This document shows positions 17,158 to 21,732 of a DNA stretch of 21,732 nt, piece after piece; the stretch's first letter is position 1, and each line of letters begins with the position of its first letter. The position numbers were made by a program, and so were the translations under genes. The stretch is from Polymyxa betae (taxonomy: Eukaryota; Endomyxa; Phytomyxea; Plasmodiophorida; Plasmodiophoridae), in NCBI GenBank assembly GCA_003693705.1, contig RBZT01000601.1, positions 1 through 21,732 on the forward strand. The letters run 5' to 3'. The notes beneath the pieces were generated by a model, which worked only from the letters and a program-made list of their open reading frames with translations, was not told where the DNA came from and did not search any database.

Positions 17158-20103
17158 ATGCCACCGAAATCACGAAAAAGAATTCGTGACGATGATCATG
17201 AACGTTGTTGGTGCCGTTCACATCAATGTCAAGGCAAGATTAGATATCGTACTACAGCCCGAAAACATGAAATCGATGATGTTCGGATGAACGATCAGCA
17301 AATCGATGAAATCGTAGTGCCAGAAGGTAAAATTGAAAGCAGACTCCACCGCGTATGTAAAATTTTGTTCAGCTTCACTTAGTTGATATCGTAAATGACG
17401 ACATCATCGAGACCCAGAATGCAGCTTCAAACCCATATGGAGAACGCAATGACCACACAAATAAAATTTGAAGTGACGACATAGTTGATATTGACAACTC
17501 TTCCTTAGATACAAACGGAAGATGGCATTGCGGAATGAATGAAATCCTTCAAAACAACAACGAGTTTGATGAAAGTAAGATAGCAATCAGATTAATGATT
17601 TCCAAATGATTAAATGTGCCATTACTGACATTAGACAATGACAGTTCTGTTCATTCTGAAAAGTCTTTTGATCACCAGTCTGGCCATGCTGAAGTTAACG
17701 ATATTGATGATATTTTCATATTTCGGTGGCCAACTTCTCAGATGGCCGCTCCCAACATTCAACAGCTCAGAATGATCTGTCCTTACAAGGGAGTGAACGA
17801 CATATCGATCCCCTAGAAGATCTAGAGTTCAAATTTGACCGCGTATTTGCCGAGACAATGAACAGCACAATAGCGATGCCAACTCCAAATCCTTATACTG
17901 GCCACTTTCGTACGATATTCAAGTAATGTTTACTAGGGTTCAGCCGCTATGCTCATATACATTTAGATGAGGTTTGCTTTTCCTGCAATTACGAATTTGT
18001 TTTGGGAAGGGTATAGAGAAGTATGCCATCACGTCAAAAAATTGTTGAAAGCGGAAACAAAGAAGAGGTAATGACTGATTGGACGCACGGAAACCTCTTT
18101 TAGGATACTTATCTGCCATTCCATTTGGCTGAAATCGACAACGTGAACGAATCTTCTCCAGGTACTCAACAATCGTTCCATTTCAAAACATTTAATTCAT
18201 TGAGCCCAATATAATCGCTTTGTCTCACAGCTATGATGGAGCTAGAATTCATAGTTCGTCAGCGATTGGCCACATTTGTTTTCCTACTTGACGCTGCCTC
18301 CGACATCAAGATGCAAACCTTCATCTGTTTTTACTAACTTCCTGCTCCTATTTTTCCAGCCAAGCGTTCTTTCAGTTGATTGCTCACGAACTGAACTTCG
18401 TGAATCGTCAGGGCTTGCACGTATACGATTCATCTCGTAGGAGGTTGATAAAAGTATTCACGAAACCACCCCATTTGATGAAATAAAAATTTGTGCTCAG
18501 ATAAAGTTGAAGCTCATGTTTAGCATGGCAGACCTTCCAGCTTGGGCCAAAGCAGTAAGAAAAGCCGGATCCTCTAGCAAGATTGGTGCATGTATTTGCA
18601 AGATGGAAGGTGTCAGATGTTTCCGGCGTACTTGCCGAAACGGTTCTTATAGATTTCTGCCCACAAACCATCCTCTACGCAAGGTGATCAGCTTTCCCAT
18701 TATAATGGGATTTGATTCAAAGTCTAAAGCCCCGCCGGTCTTTAGCAAAAGAGATATTCACATCTCAGGTATTACTGTGATACGTTGTTGTATATACTAT
18801 AAGAGATTACAGGACGATAGGAGTCGAAGCTGAAAGCTATGAGGCAAACATCACGAAGAGAGGCTGAAGGAATTTACGGCTAATCCCGACGTCGACCTTG
18901 CAAATTACAAACCTTATGACAGGACAAAAGACCCGAATCATCCATATAAGCGAACGGGATATTATGGTCTTGATGCTCTATCAAAACATCTGGAACGTGG
19001 ATGGGATGTCAGTCGCCTTTTTAAGACTGATTTATGCATCATCTGGGCGTACGTTGGCTCTGATTGCTTGTAAGCATTGATAATCATGTAATTTGCCATT
19101 GTCAGAAATGGCGAGAGCGCTCATAGAGGCCCTGGATTGTGAGGCTGGAGGTTCTGGACTGGTATCTGATAATGGCGCTCGAGATGCCGAACAGAGGTTG
19201 AACCGGCTGCCACAAGTGTGGGACGATTGAGCACCACTTCCTTGGGTCGCTCAAAACAGGCGCAACATGATAAAGTTCGGGGTCTGATTGGAAAATCTGA
19301 AGACGGTTGCAGTGTCTAAGGATTCCTGAGAGTAAGTTCGCCTGCCTCGAATTCTGTTTCAGAGCTTATCCTTTACACAGAGTCGTCAGAAATATTCCAC
19401 CCTTACATTTCGTCGACAGTTCTGGTAAAAAATGCACAATGGCATATGATGCTACACGGTTTATTCAAATTCTTGACCAGGGGACAATTTGCAACAGAAA
19501 CTGAGGCATCACAATTCCAAGCGTCTCTTTATCAATTCTTTGACAGGTTATCAGAATGGTTTTGCATGATCATGAAGCGGTCGCAGCTCCACAAGTTGCA
19601 GGTTCGATTGACAGAGGCGTTGGCCAAGTTGGAAGAGGTAAATATCTCTCCACGCGAGTGTTCGTCTCTAATTTCTGCCCCTATAGCAAATTCCAAGCAT
19701 GCTGTTAACTCTTCCAGTCCATTTCTCCTTACATTTAGTGTCGCACATACTGGATGATCTTGGCCCATAGACAGGAATGTCTTGGAATCTCTGGTCGGAA
19801 AGGTTCATGAGACCGGCCAAGTATATGAACCATGCAACCCGGGGACAATCCGTCCACATTATGAAAAACTACACAGAGCAAGAGGCAGTATCTTGTTTCA
19901 GGTAACTCGTTCACAAAATTGATGTTTAATCACATCTCATGCCGTCTTGCCTTGCAGGTATGAATACCACTCTCGATTCTCTCAGAGGTCAACCAGACTC
20001 TGGACATTTGGCGATACCGGCGATGGTGATGGCGACGATTCATCAAATGATATCGAAAGTTTTCGAGTTGTGCTCAAAACCGATGATTTACAGACTGTAT
20101 GAT
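17158..20103 (+). pseudogene. EnSpm/CACTA tnp2-like transposase, multi-exon, damaged
   Basis: The ATG at 17158 opens a basic N-terminus with C-W-C-x3-H-x2-C-x-G ... T-x4-H, the Cys/His motif at the start of fungal/animal tnp2-like transposases. Introns with GT-AG ends follow, for example 17324-17380 and a GTAAGA...TTAG intron ending near 17634. Later exons carry NLFWEGYREVCHHVKKLLKA (before 18067), then DTYLPFHLAEIDNV, MADLPAWAKAVRKAG with a following C-x-C (18525-18610; the D-x-PA motif of this family), DPNHPYKRTGYYGLDALSKH (from about 18930), HMMLHGLFKFLTRG to LEE (19440-19640), KYMNHATRGQSVHI (about 19820), and an acidic tail ending with TGA at 20101-20103. Damage includes an in-frame TGA at 17469-17471 and a frameshift near 17725. 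The family call rests on motif order; KDZ-type transposases share the D-x-PA pattern and remain an alternative. Confidence 0.65.
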
Positions 20104-20279
20104 CTCTTGTAGCTGAGCCTTATAGCCATTCAAGACTACCATATAGTGCGGGACTTTGTACCCCCCAAATATACATGATTCTGGAGAGGGGTACAAAGTC
20201 CCGGACAATGTCCGCGCGCGCAATTTAATTTCTACCTATATACAGCCTTCCCAGCTCATTCCAATCGATATCTGATATC
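20104..20279. other. Intergenic gap between the EnSpm-like and pogo genes, with palindromes
   Basis: No coding sequence. ATATAGTG at 20141-20148 could be the inverted CACTA end of the EnSpm-like element. It is followed at once by an exact 16-bp inverted repeat, CGGGACTTTGTACCCC (20149-20164) and its inverse (20188-20203), with a 23-nt loop, and a second palindrome, CGGACAATGTCCG (20202-20214). These probably form the left end and transposase-binding sites of the pogo element; the right end is outside the window. Confidence 0.55.
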
Positions 20280-21619
20280 ATGCCTCAACGGAAGACGTAT
20301 ACCGCGGCTCAAAAGCTCGATATTTTGAGAGCAATAGACGAACGCGAACCTGGCATGTCAGCCAAGGCTGTTTGCGCCAGTCTCAACGTCCAACAAGGCC
20401 AAGTGTCTCCCTGGAGGAAAAATATCGAGCAAATAAAATCTGTTCGACGTTCGGCTAAAAGTATTTGCATTGGTGCACCCTCCATTTTGGACGTCTACCA
20501 AGAAGACATTTTAAGCTACATTTTCAGAAGACGGGAATGCGGATTTGGTAACGTTGCCTCTATCATTTTAATTTAAAAAAAAAATCTTTAAACCGAATGG
20601 CATTAACCTTATTGTCTATCAAGTTCTTTTTTACAGTTAAACAAGGCGTCTTTAAATAATTGTGTAAAACAGCGGTTTCGAAGCGGATGGTCGATTCCTA
20701 CGCGAAGTCCCTTGACAGGGACTTTAAGGAAAAATCCGAAGAGGCTAGAATTGCAACCGTCCGCCGGTTTTTGAAAAAACATCGTTATGGAATCAGAGTT
20801 GGGACACATGTGGCCCAGCAAAATCCTGCCGAAACCCGTGAATTGGCTGTGGACTTCATTCAATCTGTCCGAAAGCAACTGCCTTGGTTTCCGGAGCAGA
20901 GTTTAATTCTTAACATGGATCATACTCCTGTATTCTTTTCCATGGAACCCCGCACTACATTGAATCGTATTGGAGAACGAACGGTTAACATTCGCTCAAG
21001 TACAGATTCGACTTTACGCGTTACTGTTGGCGTCACTGTGACAGCGAATGGCAACATTCTTCCTCCAATGATAATTTTCAAGGGCAAATCTTCTGGCTTA
21101 ATTGCTCGGTCCTTCTCTTCGTTTCCAGAAGGTGCAGTCTATGCTTGCCAGGATAAGGCCTGGATGGACAAAAAGATGATGATCAAATGGATCGAAAAGG
21201 TAAAAAAGACAATTGTGCTCCTGGTTTCTATCATTATTGTTCGACAGGTGTTGGAACCTTACATTCGGGCTAATAACCCAAATCAAGAAAGAGCTGTGCT
21301 CTTACTTGACTCGTACCGTTGCCATTTGATGGCATCAATCGTTACCAGAATTCAAGACCTCGGAATTCAGGTTGAGCATATACCAGGTGGATGTACAGGC
21401 CTCGCACAGCCAATCGATGTAGGAATTGGCAAGCCTTTGAAAACGCGAATGCGTCACCGATTTGAGGAATGACTGGATACCCAAGATCGTTTCGCAAAAA
21501 TCAAGCCGCCGTCAAGAGAGCTCTTATCCGAATGGATTATTGCCTCACTTAAAGAAATTAATAGTGAAACGGCACGTAATTCATGGCGCCGTCAAGAGTT
21601 TAATTATTTCGACGATTGA
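20280..21619 (+). pseudogene. pogo/CENP-B-like (DDE_1) transposase
   Basis: Exon 1 (20280-20547) encodes a helix-turn-helix DNA-binding start (KTYTAAQKLDILRAI). An 89-nt intron 20548-20636 (GTAACG...TTACAG) leads to exon 2, and a 48-nt intron 21200-21247 (GTAAAA...CGACAG) lies inside the catalytic core. The DDE/D set is complete: Asp in LNMDHTP (20918), Asp in LLLDSYRCHL (21308) and Asp in GLAQPIDVGIGKPLK (21416). Two in-frame stops break it: TAA at 20657-20659, and TGA at 21470-21472 where the family usually has Trp after Glu-Glu. The same frame then runs to a natural end at 21617-21619. It cuts and pastes DNA at TA targets. With only two stops it appears recently inactivated. Confidence 0.9.
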
Positions 21620-21732
21620 ACTGGCTCTGGTTCATCGGCTTTGTTTTTTTTTATACAGTTGATCAGGAAGTAGCACCGTGCGTAGCTGTCCACAATTCCG
21701 GTTGGACTATGCTCGATCAGCTTTTAAATCGG
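21620..21732. other. 3' flank of the pogo-like gene, nothing recognised
   Basis: Short T-rich stretch followed by mixed sequence to the window edge. No inverse of the 20149-20214 palindromes is present, so the right end of the element lies further on. Confidence 0.5.

Noticed and set aside
1-21732. CRISPR array, rRNA or host housekeeping gene
   Set aside because: No regularly spaced repeats, no rRNA-like sequence, and every recognisable coding region belongs to a transposable element.

Overview
This is a eukaryotic, probably intergenic or heterochromatic stretch made almost entirely of transposable elements (TEs). I see no convincing host gene. The element set (Ty3/gypsy, Ty1/copia, piggyBac, PIF/Harbinger, hAT, an EnSpm/tnp2-like element, pogo and a Penelope-like fragment) together with very short GT-AG introns (48-89 nt) points to a compact-intron eukaryote such as a nematode, another small invertebrate, a fungus or a protist. 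The sequence alone does not decide between these.

Layout. 1-465 is AT-rich low-complexity DNA. 466-724 is a foldback (long inverted repeat) that cuts off a minus-strand gypsy-type gag-protease pseudogene (about 671-2346), whose probable leader/LTR runs to about 3060. 3101-7512 is bounded by inverted CAGCTCAAGACACCTTAA ends with TA outside, and so looks like a Tc1/mariner/pogo-type element. Its left end was later hit at TTAA by a 3.69-kb piggyBac-like element (3119-6811). That element carries a spliced minus-strand transposase with a SAP motif and a PD-(D/E)XK-like segment in the middle. 7568-8936 is a broken PIF/Harbinger transposase (+) with the tail of its convergent companion ORF (8976-9130, -). 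9131-15224 has hAT-like inverted ends and the C-terminal part of a hAT transposase (9610-9880). It is split by a complete copia element (9917-15179, -) with tiny 85/88-bp LTRs, a 5-bp ATATC target duplication, a polypurine tract and a primer-binding site that matches the anticodon half of tRNA-Lys(CUU). The copia element itself holds an 851-bp solo LTR (12282-13132, TTTCC duplication) and a 407-bp MITE (14143-14549). 15225-15354 is a sliver of Penelope-like reverse transcriptase that stops at a CACTAT. 16003-20103 is a two-gene, many-intron EnSpm/tnp2-like element (+). 20280-21619 is a pogo/CENP-B-like transposase (+), preceded by a strong palindrome.

How it fits together. The nesting gives a relative order: gypsy, hAT and the TA-flanked element are older; piggyBac and copia came later; the solo LTR and MITE landed in copia after that. 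Nearly every coding region is broken by a few stops or frameshifts. Several stops are clear G:C to A:T changes at expected Trp codons, so the elements look recently inactivated rather than ancient. The most unusual item is the piggyBac-like element, for its domain architecture and its paired palindromes at both ends.
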